A stretch of DNA of 13,216 nucleotides from an uncultured Novosphingobium sp. (lineage in GTDB: Bacteria > Pseudomonadota > Alphaproteobacteria > Sphingomonadales > Sphingomonadaceae), in assembly GCA_937897535.1 (NCBI GenBank), contig CALCQB010000248.1, positions 1 to 13,216 of the forward strand, written 5' to 3'. Below the pieces are notes generated by a model that saw only the letters and a program-made list of their open reading frames with translations, did no database searches and was not told the origin of the DNA. The number at the start of each line of letters is the position of its first letter. Position 1 is the stretch's first letter. Shown here piece by piece: positions 5,955 to 12,886 of this stretch. Both the position numbers and the translations under genes were made by a program.

Positions 5955-8807
5955 GAAGCTGGACGAACTGACCCGATGGTGGCCGCTTCGGCGCTCCTTG
6001 ATCGTGGTCATCGTGTTGTTGGTGTAGAGGTGGCAGGCCCCCGTGCAGTCGCGCAGGTCCGAGACCGAGTAGAACGCCGTTGTCGGGCTCTCGTATTTCT
6101 TGTGCGCGTCGAGCTTGAAGTCGCCGGCGTGGCACGAGGCGCAGTCTCCGGAGTAGGCCGGATAGCGATAGGGCACCGTCTGCGAGTTGGAGGTGTGGCA
6201 ATCCAGGCAAACCAGCGCCCGCGCGTGCTGTCCGGGATAGGACGGCGACGAGTGGGTATAGGTCAGCGTCGGCACCCAGGCGGTGGTCCGGTGGCAGCTG
6301 CCGCACTGCAACGAGGTGACAAAGTGGTTCGCCGACTTGCCGGTGGCCGAGGTGCCGTTGTGGCACGACGAACAGTTGGTCCCGACCGTGCTGTGATCGA
6401 CCGAGGCCGGCAGCCAGGCGGTTGTCTTGTGGCAGGTGCTGCATTCGGCCGTCGTGGCGATGTGCGTGGCCGGTTTGCCGGTGGCGATGCTGCTGTTGTG
6501 GCAGCTTGAGCAGGTGCCCTGGACCTGGCTGTGATCGACCCGGACGCTGGTCCAGTTGGTGGTCACGTGGCAGAAATCACACTGATCGCTGGTCCGGATA
6601 TGGGTAGCGCCCTTGCCGGGTGCGCTGGTGCCGTTGTGGCACGAGGCACAGGTGCCCACCGCATCGGCGTGATTGAACGTCCGGATTGGCGTCCAGGCCG
6701 AGGTCGCATGGCAGCTCTCGCAGGTGTTCGAGGTCGCCAGGTGAGTCGAATTCTTGCCGGTCGCGGTGGTCCCGTTGTGGCAGGACGAGCAGCTTCCCGT
6801 GACATTGGCATGGCTGAAGTTGGCCGGTGTCCACGCCGTGGTGCTGTGGCAGTCCGAGCATTGCGCGGTGGTGGCAATGTGCGTGGCGGTCTTGCCGGTC
6901 GCGGTCGTTCCGTTGTGGCAACTGGAGCAAGTGCCGATCACATCATTGTGATTGACGGTCTTGGCCGGAGCCCAGGCAGAGGTCGTATGGCAATCCGCGC
7001 AGGCGGTATTGGTATTGATGTGGGTCGCCGACTTGCCGGTGGCGTTGGTGCCGTTGTGGCAGGAATAGCAAGTGCCGGTGGCGTTGGCGTGGTTGAAGTT
7101 GGCCGGGGTCCAGGCCGTGGTGCTGTGGCAGGTGCTGCACTCTGCCGTGGTGGCGATATGGGTTGCGGTCTTGCCGCTCGCGCGGCTGCCGTTGTGGCAG
7201 CTGGAACAGGTTCCGATCACATCGTTGTGGTTGACCGCCTTGGCCGGAGCCCAGGCTGTGGTGGTGTGGCAGTCGGCGCAGGCGGTGTTGGTGTTAAGGT
7301 GGGTTGCGCTCTTGCCGGTGGCATTGGTGCCGTTGTGGCAGGAAGCGCAAGTGCCGGTGGCATTGGCGTGGTTGAAGTTCGCCGGGGTCCAGGCTGCGGT
7401 GCTGTGACAGGTGCCGCACTCGGCATTGGTCGCAATGTGCGTGGCAGACTTGCCTACGGCGCGGCTGCCGTTGTGGCAGCTGGAGCAGGTCCCGATCACA
7501 TCGTTATGATTGACCGCCTTGGCCGGGGCCCAGGCTGTGGACGTGTGGCAATCCGCGCAGGCGGTGTTGGTGTTGAGGTGGGTCGCGCTTTTGCCGGTGG
7601 CGTTGGTGCCGTTGTGGCAGGAAACGCAGGTGCCGGTGGCGTTGGCGTGGTTGAAGTTCGCCGGGGTCCAGGCCGTGGTGCTGTGACAGGTGCTGCACTC
7701 TGCGGTGGTGGCGATGTGCGTGGCGGTCTTGCCCCGGGCCCGGCTGCCGTTGTGGCAGCTGGAACAGGTCCCGATCACGTCGTTGTGGTTGACCGCCTTG
7801 GCCGGGGACCAGGCCGAGGTTGTATGGCAATCGGCACAGGCGGTGTTGGTCGGCAGGTGGCTGCCCGACTTGCCGGTGGCATTCGTGCCGTTGTGGCACG
7901 AGGCACAGCTGGTCGTGATACCGGCGTGGGTGAAATTGGCCGGGGTCCAGGCACTCGTCGCGTGACAGGTGCTGCACTCTGCGGTTGTGGTGATGTGCGT
8001 CGCCGGTTTGCCGCGTTGCTTCGTGCCGTTGTGGCAGGACGAACAGGCTGCGCTGGTATCGGCGTGATTGAAGGTCGCCGGAGTCCAGCCCGAGATCTTG
8101 TGGCAGTCCTCGCAGGCGTTGTTCGTCGCGAGGTGGGTGGCTGTCTTGCCTTTTGCCGAAGTCCCGTTGTGGCAACTCGCGCAGTTTCCGCTGATGCCGG
8201 CATGGTCGAATTTCGCCCCGGCCCAGCCGCTGGTGCCATGGCAGGAGCTGCAATCCTGCGCAGTCGTCACATGGGTACTGCTCTTGCCGGTGGCTTTGGT
8301 GCCGTTGTGGCAACTGGCGCAATTGCCGGAGATTCCGGTGTGATCGAACCGCGCCGAATCCCACGTCGTGGTGGTGTGACAGGCCCCGCATTCCTGGGTG
8401 GTCGGCAGATGGCTGGCGGGCTTGCCCACCGCCTGGACCCCGTTGTGGCAGCTGGCGCAGCTGCCGTTGTAGCGGCTGTGATCGAACTTGCTGACCTGCC
8501 ATTGCCGAGTCGTGTGGCAGCTATCGCAATTATCCCGGGTGCGCAGATGGTTGGCCGGCATGCCGTTGGCCCGGACCGAGTTGTGGCAACTGGTGCACTC
8601 CTTGGGTGTTCCGGCGAATTCGCCGTTCTTGTGGCAGCTCTCGCAACGGACCGATGCATGGGCCCCGGTCAAGGGGAAGCCGGTGCGGAAATGGTCGAAC
8701 TGACTGGTTGCCCCTTTGGCAGCCGACGGCATTGGCCACGCTGCCACAAGCAGCGCGGCGAATACCGCCAAAATTGCCGCCAGGTAGGTCCTCGGCAAGC
8801 CATTCAC
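5952..8807 (-). CDS. Giant periplasmic or secreted multiheme cytochrome c, 37 CxxCH motifs
   Basis: A 951-residue exported protein. I count 37 CxxCH motifs and one CX3CH (CTGACH) near the C-terminus. The signal peptide is about residues 1-30 (AWPMPSAA) with no lipobox Cys. The body is a tandem array of 46-47-residue units, each with two hemes: CSSCHNGT.ATGK.ATH, then CADCHTTTAW.PA..NH. The His in ATH and in NH/DH are the likely distal ligands, giving bis-His hemes. The N-terminus (FRTGFPLTGAH..VRCESCH) matches the repeat type of the neighbouring 24-heme protein. The tail after about residue 900 is low in hemes and ends SSSSF. The start is uncertain: GTG 8807 fits the signal peptide but has only a weak ribosome site. 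Its length and heme number suit an extended electron wire. The family is the doubled-CxxCH/cytochrome c3-like group; substrate and direction of flow cannot be read. Confidence 0.92.
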   Translation of the reverse strand: MNGLPRTYLAAILAVFAALLVAAWPMPSAAKGATSQFDHFRTGFPLTGAHASVRCESCHKNGEFAGTPKECTSCHNSVRANGMPANHLRTRDNCDSCHTTRQWQVSKFDHSRYNGSCASCHNGVQAVGKPASHLPTTQECGACHTTTTWDSARFDHTGISGNCASCHNGTKATGKSSTHVTTAQDCSSCHGTSGWAGAKFDHAGISGNCASCHNGTSAKGKTATHLATNNACEDCHKISGWTPATFNHADTSAACSSCHNGTKQRGKPATHITTTAECSTCHATSAWTPANFTHAGITTSCASCHNGTNATGKSGSHLPTNTACADCHTTSAWSPAKAVNHNDVIGTCSSCHNGSRARGKTATHIATTAECSTCHSTTAWTPANFNHANATGTCVSCHNGTNATGKSATHLNTNTACADCHTSTAWAPAKAVNHNDVIGTCSSCHNGSRAVGKSATHIATNAECGTCHSTAAWTPANFNHANATGTCASCHNGTNATGKSATHLNTNTACADCHTTTAWAPAKAVNHNDVIGTCSSCHNGSRASGKTATHIATTAECSTCHSTTAWTPANFNHANATGTCYSCHNGTNATGKSATHINTNTACADCHTTSAWAPAKTVNHNDVIGTCSSCHNGTTATGKTATHIATTAQCSDCHSTTAWTPANFSHANVTGSCSSCHNGTTATGKNSTHLATSNTCESCHATSAWTPIRTFNHADAVGTCASCHNGTSAPGKGATHIRTSDQCDFCHVTTNWTSVRVDHSQVQGTCSSCHNSSIATGKPATHIATTAECSTCHKTTAWLPASVDHSTVGTNCSSCHNGTSATGKSANHFVTSLQCGSCHRTTAWVPTLTYTHSSPSYPGQHARALVCLDCHTSNSQTVPYRYPAYSGDCASCHAGDFKLDAHKKYESPTTAFYSVSDLRDCTGACHLYTNNTMTTIKERRSGHHRVSSSSF
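6655..8049 (-). repeat. 279-bp tandem super-repeat array inside the 37-heme cytochrome gene
   Basis: The plus-strand landmark CCGATCAC, or its near match, recurs at 6934, 7213, 7492 and 7771, in exact 279-bp steps. The same register extends in diverged form back to 6655 and on to about 8049. Each 279-bp copy encodes 93 residues, four CxxCH motifs and two alternating 46/47-residue units (NGSRA type and NGTNATGK type). The three central copies (6934-7770) are nearly identical in protein, the flanking ones less so. This is the pattern expected of recent internal duplication by unequal recombination. Confidence 0.9.
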
Positions 8808-8956
8808 CCGTGTTGCGACACGACCCGATCGACCCCTCGCCGATAGATGTGCGTCCCTCTTTTCTGACGGAGAGCCTAAACGCCTGCGCAAAGGAAAGGG
8901 TATACGGGCCCCCTCAGCCCATCGCTACGATGAGTCGACTGGCCGACAAAATGGCG

Positions 8957-8977
8957 GAATTGCAAGGTTAATGTCAG
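8957..8977 (-). promoter_or_regulatory. Conserved upstream element, copy 1 (37-heme/barrel/ccm unit)
   Basis: On the minus strand this reads CTGACA-N4-CCTTGCAATTC, 150 bp before the start of the 37-heme cytochrome in the 177-bp gap 8808-8984. A copy identical at 18 of 21 bases lies at 11750-11770 upstream of the cytochrome b gene. TGACAT-N5-TTGCA has the spacing of a sigma-54 -24/-12 promoter (TGGCAC-N5-TTGCA), but the usually invariant GG is GA, so it may instead be a regulator site. I see no convincing -10 box for a sigma-70 reading. Nothing else is recognisable in this gap. Confidence 0.5.
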
Positions 8978-8984
8978 CTTGCTG

Positions 8985-10760
8985 TTAGGATTTAGGCTGG
9001 CGCTTTCCGACCTGAATTTCGGAAAAGCCGTTGGTGGTGTGGCAACGCGCGCAATCCTCGCCAAAGCCGCCGCGATGGGGATCGTGGCGGCGATGACAGT
9101 CGACGCATTGGCTGCCTTGCCTGGCCGGATCGCCGGGCCGGGCGTGACAGGCCGAGCAGACCAGTCCCTGGTGTTTGCCGGTCAGGGCAAACCGGGTCTG
9201 GCGATCATGATTGAACCGCCACGATTTCCAGTCGGTGGTGTTGTGGCAAGTCTGGCACTGTGCGGGAGATCCCAGGGTTCCCAGATGGCGCGTGTCGGCG
9301 TGGCAGGCGGCGCAGGTCGTTCCCTTGGCGGCAAAGCCCTTGTCGGCGTGACACGCCGCGCAGGTCAGGGCCGCGTGTTTGCCAAGCAGCGGGAACCGCG
9401 TCAGGTCGTGATCGAACCGGACCCCGCCGGTCCAGCTTGCGGCATTGTGACACCGCCCGCAATCGCTGCCCAGCCGCCCGGCATGGGGGTCCTGCCTGGC
9501 GTGACATGAACTGCATTGACCGGTCAGTTTCAATTCGGCCGGCGGCCTGGTGTGGCACGCCTCGCACTTGGCCGCGGCGTGCTTGCCGAGCAGCGGAAAG
9601 CGGGTCATCGTGTTGTGATCGAAGCTGACCGACTCCCAGCTGGTCACCTGGTGGCAGCGGGCGCAGTCCTGACCGTTGCCGCCCTTGTGGGCATCGTCGG
9701 CGGCATGGCAGCCAAAGCAGGTGACCGGGGGCTTGGCCACCTTGGGCGGCTGCTTGTGACAGCCCTCGCAGGTCGCGCTGCGATGCGCGCCTTTCAGCGG
9801 AAAATCGGTCATCCGGTCATGATCGAAGCTGGTCTGGCGCCAGCCCCGCGGATTGTGGCAGCTGCCGCAATCGGTCCCGTTCGCGCCCTTGTGGCTATCG
9901 TCGCGGGCGTGACAGGCAAAGCAGGTCCGCGAGGGGTGCTTGTTGGCGTTGCCGGCCCCGTGACATCCGGAACAGGTCGCTCCGGCATGACCGCCAACCA
10001 GCGGAAATCCGGTGGTCGAATGGTCGAACGTCGCCGAGGCCCACGAACCGGTGGTGTGGCACGATGCGCAATTGGTTCCGCGACTGCCGCCGTGGGCATC
10101 GTCCTTGGCATGGCAACCGACGCAAGTGGCAGGCAGGTTCTTCCAGCGCTGTCCGGCATGGCAGCTGGTGCAGGATTTCCGGGCATGCGCGCCGGTCAGC
10201 GCAAAGCCGGTCGCGGCATGATTGAAGCCCTGCACCGGCTTCCACGCGCTGGTGGTGTGGCAGTTCTGGCAGGCTCGGCCGAGCTGACCCTTGTGCGGAT
10301 CGAACGGACCATGGCAACCGGCGCAATCGCGCGGCCGCCCGCGATAGTCATTGCCGCGATGGCAACTGCTGCATTTGGCGCGCTGATGCGCTCCGGTCAG
10401 GTCAAAATCGGTGTAGGCGTGGTTGAAGCTGGACTGGTTGAGAACGACCAGCGAATTGTTCCGCCCCTTGTGATCGCTGTGACACGATTTGCAGGCGCCA
10501 TTGCGCGCGGGGCCGAATTTGCCGTGGAATTTGGTCCCGCTCCGGACGTCGGTGGCGACCCCGGCATGGCAGGACAGGCACCGGCCGTTCTGCGCTTCCT
10601 TGCGGAACGAAGAATGGCAGGCATCACACTTGGCTTCGAGCTTGGCATGAGCGCCCGACAGCGGCCCCGGCGTGACCAGACGCTCCATGATCGACTGCGC
10701 AACGACCGGGGTCGCCAGGCACAGGCACAGCAGCCAGATCAGAGCCAGCGCACGGCGCAT
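8985..10760 (-). CDS. Periplasmic 24-heme cytochrome c
   Basis: A 591-residue exported protein with 24 CxxCH motifs by my count. The signal peptide is residues 1-22 (LCLATPVVAQ), with no lipobox. The hemes come in about eight triads with a period near 66 residues: F.H..T.F.L.G.H....C..CH, then C..CH...D.H.G..G..C..CH...W. The conserved His in NH/DH, GAH/GKH and DAH/DPH are probable distal ligands. The first motif is at Cys45 (CDACHSS). It belongs to the broad multiheme cytochrome c family of periplasmic electron carriers. The start is ATG 10760, which overlaps the stop of the cytochrome b gene by one base (TGATG) and has no clear ribosome site, implying translational coupling. By position it should accept electrons from, or pass them to, the membrane cytochrome b and hand over to the 37-heme protein; this is inference. 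Confidence 0.92.
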   Translation of the reverse strand: MRRALALIWLLCLCLATPVVAQSIMERLVTPGPLSGAHAKLEAKCDACHSSFRKEAQNGRCLSCHAGVATDVRSGTKFHGKFGPARNGACKSCHSDHKGRNNSLVVLNQSSFNHAYTDFDLTGAHQRAKCSSCHRGNDYRGRPRDCAGCHGPFDPHKGQLGRACQNCHTTSAWKPVQGFNHAATGFALTGAHARKSCTSCHAGQRWKNLPATCVGCHAKDDAHGGSRGTNCASCHTTGSWASATFDHSTTGFPLVGGHAGATCSGCHGAGNANKHPSRTCFACHARDDSHKGANGTDCGSCHNPRGWRQTSFDHDRMTDFPLKGAHRSATCEGCHKQPPKVAKPPVTCFGCHAADDAHKGGNGQDCARCHQVTSWESVSFDHNTMTRFPLLGKHAAAKCEACHTRPPAELKLTGQCSSCHARQDPHAGRLGSDCGRCHNAASWTGGVRFDHDLTRFPLLGKHAALTCAACHADKGFAAKGTTCAACHADTRHLGTLGSPAQCQTCHNTTDWKSWRFNHDRQTRFALTGKHQGLVCSACHARPGDPARQGSQCVDCHRRHDPHRGGFGEDCARCHTTNGFSEIQVGKRQPKS

Positions 10761-11620
10761 CAGTACATATGGACCGCGACGATATGGAGAATGGCTGCCG
10801 CGACCAGGATCACGAACAGCGGCAGGTGGAACAGATGCCACAGCCGCAGCAGCCGGTCGTAGAACGCGAACTCGGCCGATCGCCGCACGGCCTGGAAGAA
10901 ATCGGTCACCAGGTCGTGCAGGGCCAGAGTGCGGCGATCGGCACCGCGCGGGAGGGCGGCGAGCAGGCGGCGCTGGGCGAGCCGGGTTTCGACCCCCAGG
11001 CCGACCACCGCCGCGGCGCTGGACCAGAACGCGCCGCCAGCCCGGATCGCGCGATCCTCAAACGGCTGGATCTGGCTCAGGACCGCCTCGCGCGGCAGCC
11101 CGCGTGCTTCCAGCTTGGACAGCAGCCCGTCCATTTCCTGCTTGAGCGCGCGCAATTCCAGCTTGCGGCCCGAATAGCCGCGATGGACCCGCGAATAGAA
11201 GAACCGGCCGATCAGGCCGCTGCTTGCCACCACGATCATCGCGCCCAGCGCCAGGGCACTGTTCAAGGCACCCCAGGTGAACCGCGAGTGATACAGAACC
11301 GCCAGTGGCCCGAGCAAGCCCAGCAGCATGTGAAAGCGGAACCAGAACCCGATCGAACCGGGGGCGCGGGTCGATGCCTTGGCCCGCTTGCGCAGCGGGT
11401 AACCAAGCAGGATCAGCATCATCGTCCCGCCGCCGATGCCAAGCGCGTAGCCGAACCCGTGCTCCGGATCGAACGGCAGGCTTGTCCGGTGGCTCCAGCC
11501 CCAGACAACCGCCAGCACGACCGCCAGGATCACGGCCAGCGAGACAATTCGCTCGATCGCGCCGGGGGTTAACCTTGGCTGTTGACCGGCTGCTTGGAAT
11601 TTTTCTGCTTTTGTAGCCAT
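10760..11620 (-). CDS. Inner-membrane diheme b-type cytochrome-like protein
   Basis: A 286-residue membrane protein with helices at about 24-42, 56-74, 93-111, 121-140, 200-210 (weak) and 262-284. Two helices each carry histidines 14 residues apart, His97/His111 and His265/His279. This HX13H pair is the bis-His stacked two-heme pattern of ferric reductase, NADPH oxidase and related cytochromes b. A basic, helical cytoplasmic section (about 143-255) lies between them. There is no flavin or NADPH domain and no CxxCH. It is first in the operon and overlaps the 24-heme cytochrome gene, so a role as quinol-linked electron gate to the periplasmic hemes fits. I chose ATG 11620; an in-frame TTG at 11665 has no ribosome site. 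The heme-binding pattern is seen; the partner and direction are inferred. Confidence 0.8.
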   Translation of the reverse strand: MATKAEKFQAAGQQPRLTPGAIERIVSLAVILAVVLAVVWGWSHRTSLPFDPEHGFGYALGIGGGTMMLILLGYPLRKRAKASTRAPGSIGFWFRFHMLLGLLGPLAVLYHSRFTWGALNSALALGAMIVVASSGLIGRFFYSRVHRGYSGRKLELRALKQEMDGLLSKLEARGLPREAVLSQIQPFEDRAIRAGGAFWSSAAAVVGLGVETRLAQRRLLAALPRGADRRTLALHDLVTDFFQAVRRSAEFAFYDRLLRLWHLFHLPLFVILVAAAILHIVAVHMY

Positions 11621-11749
11621 CTGGCGATGCAACCCGTTGTCTTCGATCCCGGTCTTTTCTGCCAAATGTGCTTAGCGTCAGGTTTCCTTCCGCGAAAAAA
11701 ATCCGGCTCGGTTCGTCTTGCAGGACAGTCGTCCAGTCGAGCTTGGGGC

Positions 11750-11770
11750 GAATTGCAAGGCTCGTGTCAG
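11750..11770 (-). promoter_or_regulatory. Conserved upstream element, copy 2 (cytochrome b/24-heme unit)
   Basis: The minus strand reads CTGACA-N4-CCTTGCAATTC, 18 of 21 bases identical to the element at 8957-8977 and in the same orientation and similar distance (about 130 bp) from its gene. TGACAC-N5-TTGCA differs from the sigma-54 consensus at one base, the second G of the -24 GG. It lies in the 227-bp divergent intergenic region 11621-11847. Confidence 0.5.
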
Positions 11771-11814
11771 GAACGGGATGGGCGCGAGCCGCAAAGCCAT
11801 CAAATAGCGGTCCG

Positions 11815-11830
11815 ACCTTGGGCCCAAGGT
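11815..11830. promoter_or_regulatory. 16-bp perfect palindrome upstream of the CcmI-like gene
   Basis: ACCTTGGGCCCAAGGT is self-complementary over all 16 bases and ends 17 bp before the start at 11848, where an operator could block transcription or translation. No regulator gene is visible in the window, so its role is a guess. Confidence 0.35.
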
Positions 11831-11847
11831 AACGAACAGGAAATCGA

Positions 11848-12474
11848 ATGCTGCAATACATCTTGACCGGTCTGGCGGGGATCGCCCTGGGAATCGTGGC
11901 GATGCGGGTCTGGCAAGCCCGGGAGGCGCAACCAGCCAGCCCTGTTGATGGATCGTCCGAACCCAAGCAGCCGCAGCTTTCGGCGGCACCCGGCAGTGGC
12001 CGAAAATTGCTGATCGGGGCCGGCGTGCTGGTAGCAGCGGCGATCGGAATCCTGGCGTTGCGCGGTGAAGAGTCAGCCGATGGAGGTGCAGCGGCCGTCG
12101 GCGCGCCGGCCGGCGCCAAGCAGGATCTTGCCGATGTCGATACGATGATCGCCAAGCTGTCGGCCCGGCTCGAAAAGGAACCCGGTGACGGCGAAGGGTT
12201 TCGCATGCTGGGCTGGTCTTATCTGATGACCGGGCGCCCGCAACAGGCCATCGCCCCCTACAGGCGCGCCCTTCAACTCCTGCCGGAGCAGGCCTCGGTT
12301 CAATCCGGTTATGCAGAAGCACTCGTCGGGGTCGCTGGAGGCAAGGTCACGCCAGAGGCCAAGGCAGGGTTCGACAAGGCTCTTCAGCTCGACCCGAAAG
12401 AACCCCGCGCGCGCTACTTCGCCGGGTTGTGGCTTGCCCAGAACGGCAAGGGCGGTGAGGCGCTCGAGCGCCTC
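11848..12474 (+). CDS. CcmI/NrfG-type TPR protein of cytochrome c biogenesis, C-terminus lost at a chimeric join
   Basis: About 209 residues are credible. An N-terminal membrane helix (residues 2-18) is followed by a variable loop, a second helix (about 51-68, LLIGAGVLVAAAIGILAL), then TPRs: DVDTMIAKLSARLEKEPGDGEGFRMLGWSY..TGR, AIAPYRRALQLLP, and AKAGFDKALQLDPKEPRARYFAGLWLAQ. The DVDTMIA..RL..P.D..G..MLGWSY block is characteristic of alphaproteobacterial CcmI, which presents apocytochrome c C-termini to CcmF/CcmH. ATG 11848 has AGGAA 6-7 bases upstream. It is divergent from the cytochrome b gene. After GGEALERL at 12474 the frame runs into unrelated antisense sequence up to 12810, so the true end is missing. 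It may supply the TPR half absent from the stub at 118-309. Confidence 0.82.
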
Positions 12475-12700
12475 GCGGTAGGTTGCCGCGGTGTGCGCGA
12501 TGACGTCGGCCGGCAGCGCCGGTGCAGGCGCCTGCTTGTTCCAGGGCTTGCCGTCGACCAGCGTCTGCTCCAGCCAGTCGCGCACGAACTGCTTGTCAAA
12601 GCTGGGGGGATTGATGCCTTCCTGGTAGCTCTCGGCTGGCCAGAAACGGGAGGAATCCGGGGTCAACACCTCGTCCATCAGGGTCAGCGTGCCGTCGGCC
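12453..12700 (-). pseudogene. purC: PurC (SAICAR synthase) C-terminal fragment, in a chimeric tail
   Basis: The minus strand encodes LMDEVLTPDSSRFWP, SFDKQFVRDWLE and PWNKQAPAPALPADVI...REALERLT, the C-terminal end of the long-form phosphoribosylaminoimidazole-succinocarboxamide synthase, with a betaproteobacterial flavour by memory. The N-terminal two thirds are missing and replaced by a DapA start. The far end dissolves into the CcmI-like gene at the palindrome 12457-12474. Most likely foreign sequence joined during library construction or assembly rather than a gene of this genome. Confidence 0.85.
12457..12474. repeat. 18-bp perfect palindrome at the join between CcmI-like gene and PurC fragment
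   Basis: GAGGCGCTCGAGCGCCTC is its own reverse complement and encodes EALERL on both strands: in frame for the CcmI-like protein on plus and for PurC on minus. It is exactly where the two genes meet, so the palindrome probably mediated the inverted join. Confidence 0.85.
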
Positions 12701-12771
12701 TTGAACGGCGTAACCATCGCGGTCAGGACCGTGCCCAACCGGGCGGTGACGTCGAATCCGCTGGTGCTCAC
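12685..12771 (-). pseudogene. dapA: DapA (dihydrodipicolinate synthase) N-terminal fragment, in a chimeric tail
   Basis: About 29 residues, GFDVTARLGTVLTAMVTPF followed by KADGTL, match the N-terminus of mycobacterial/actinobacterial dihydrodipicolinate synthase. The start is GTG 12771. The catalytic domain is absent: after ADGTL (12685-12700) the frame continues in PurC. The upstream thyX end gives the natural actinobacterial thyX-dapA order with a 25-bp gap, so 12685-12886 is probably one contiguous foreign piece. Confidence 0.82.
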
Positions 12772-12796
12772 AGCCGGTTAGGTTACCTGTTGAGGG

Positions 12797-12886
12797 TCAG
12801 GCTTCCGTAGCGAGCGGGCTGGTGGCGACCTCGGAGCCGTCGGCCAGAGCGGTGATCTCGAAATCGGCGAACACCGCCGGCGCCAC
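12797..12886 (-). pseudogene. thyX: ThyX (flavin-dependent thymidylate synthase) C-terminal fragment, in a chimeric tail
   Basis: The 29 residues VAPAVFADFE and ALADGSEVATSPLATEA, followed by a stop, are nearly the C-terminus of mycobacterial ThyX as I remember it. The rest of the protein is missing; upstream the frame is FadH-like, joined within GTGGCGCCGGCG (12875-12886). Its adjacency to a DapA start supports an actinobacterial source. Confidence 0.78.

Noticed and set aside
6655..8049. CRISPR-like regular repeats
   Set aside because: The period is 138-141/279 bp, in frame, and the repeats encode heme motifs; there are no short repeats with unique spacers.
6531..8846. A 771-codon open frame on the plus strand, Gly/Val/Ala-rich and repetitive
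   Set aside because: It is the antisense shadow of the 37-heme cytochrome; the repeats keep the opposite strand free of stops. It has no recognisable domain, and the minus strand has a signal peptide and CxxCH motifs.
8808..8891. Longer N-terminus for the 37-heme cytochrome from a TTG at 8891
   Set aside because: No ribosome site precedes it, and it would put 28 charged residues before the signal peptide; GTG 8807 fits better though it is not proven.
8880..8930. Possible sigma-70 promoter around TATACC and GC-rich inverted stretch in the gap 8808-8984
   Set aside because: No matching -35 box at the right distance and no stable stem followed by a T-run, so neither promoter nor terminator can be supported.
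9516..10862. A 448-codon open frame on the plus strand
   Set aside because: Antisense to the 24-heme cytochrome gene, repetitive in step with the heme repeats and without any family signature.
11621..11665. TTG start at 11665 for the cytochrome b-like protein
   Set aside because: No ribosome site upstream and no added domain; ATG 11620 is the simpler start.
12073..12771. A continuous 232-codon minus-strand frame that could be taken for one fusion protein
   Set aside because: It starts as DapA, becomes PurC, then runs antisense through the CcmI-like gene after the palindrome. It is a product of chimeric joins, not a gene.
12475..12810. Extension of the CcmI-like plus-strand frame to 12810
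   Set aside because: Beyond the palindrome the frame is antisense to the PurC, DapA and ThyX fragments and has no TPR pattern.
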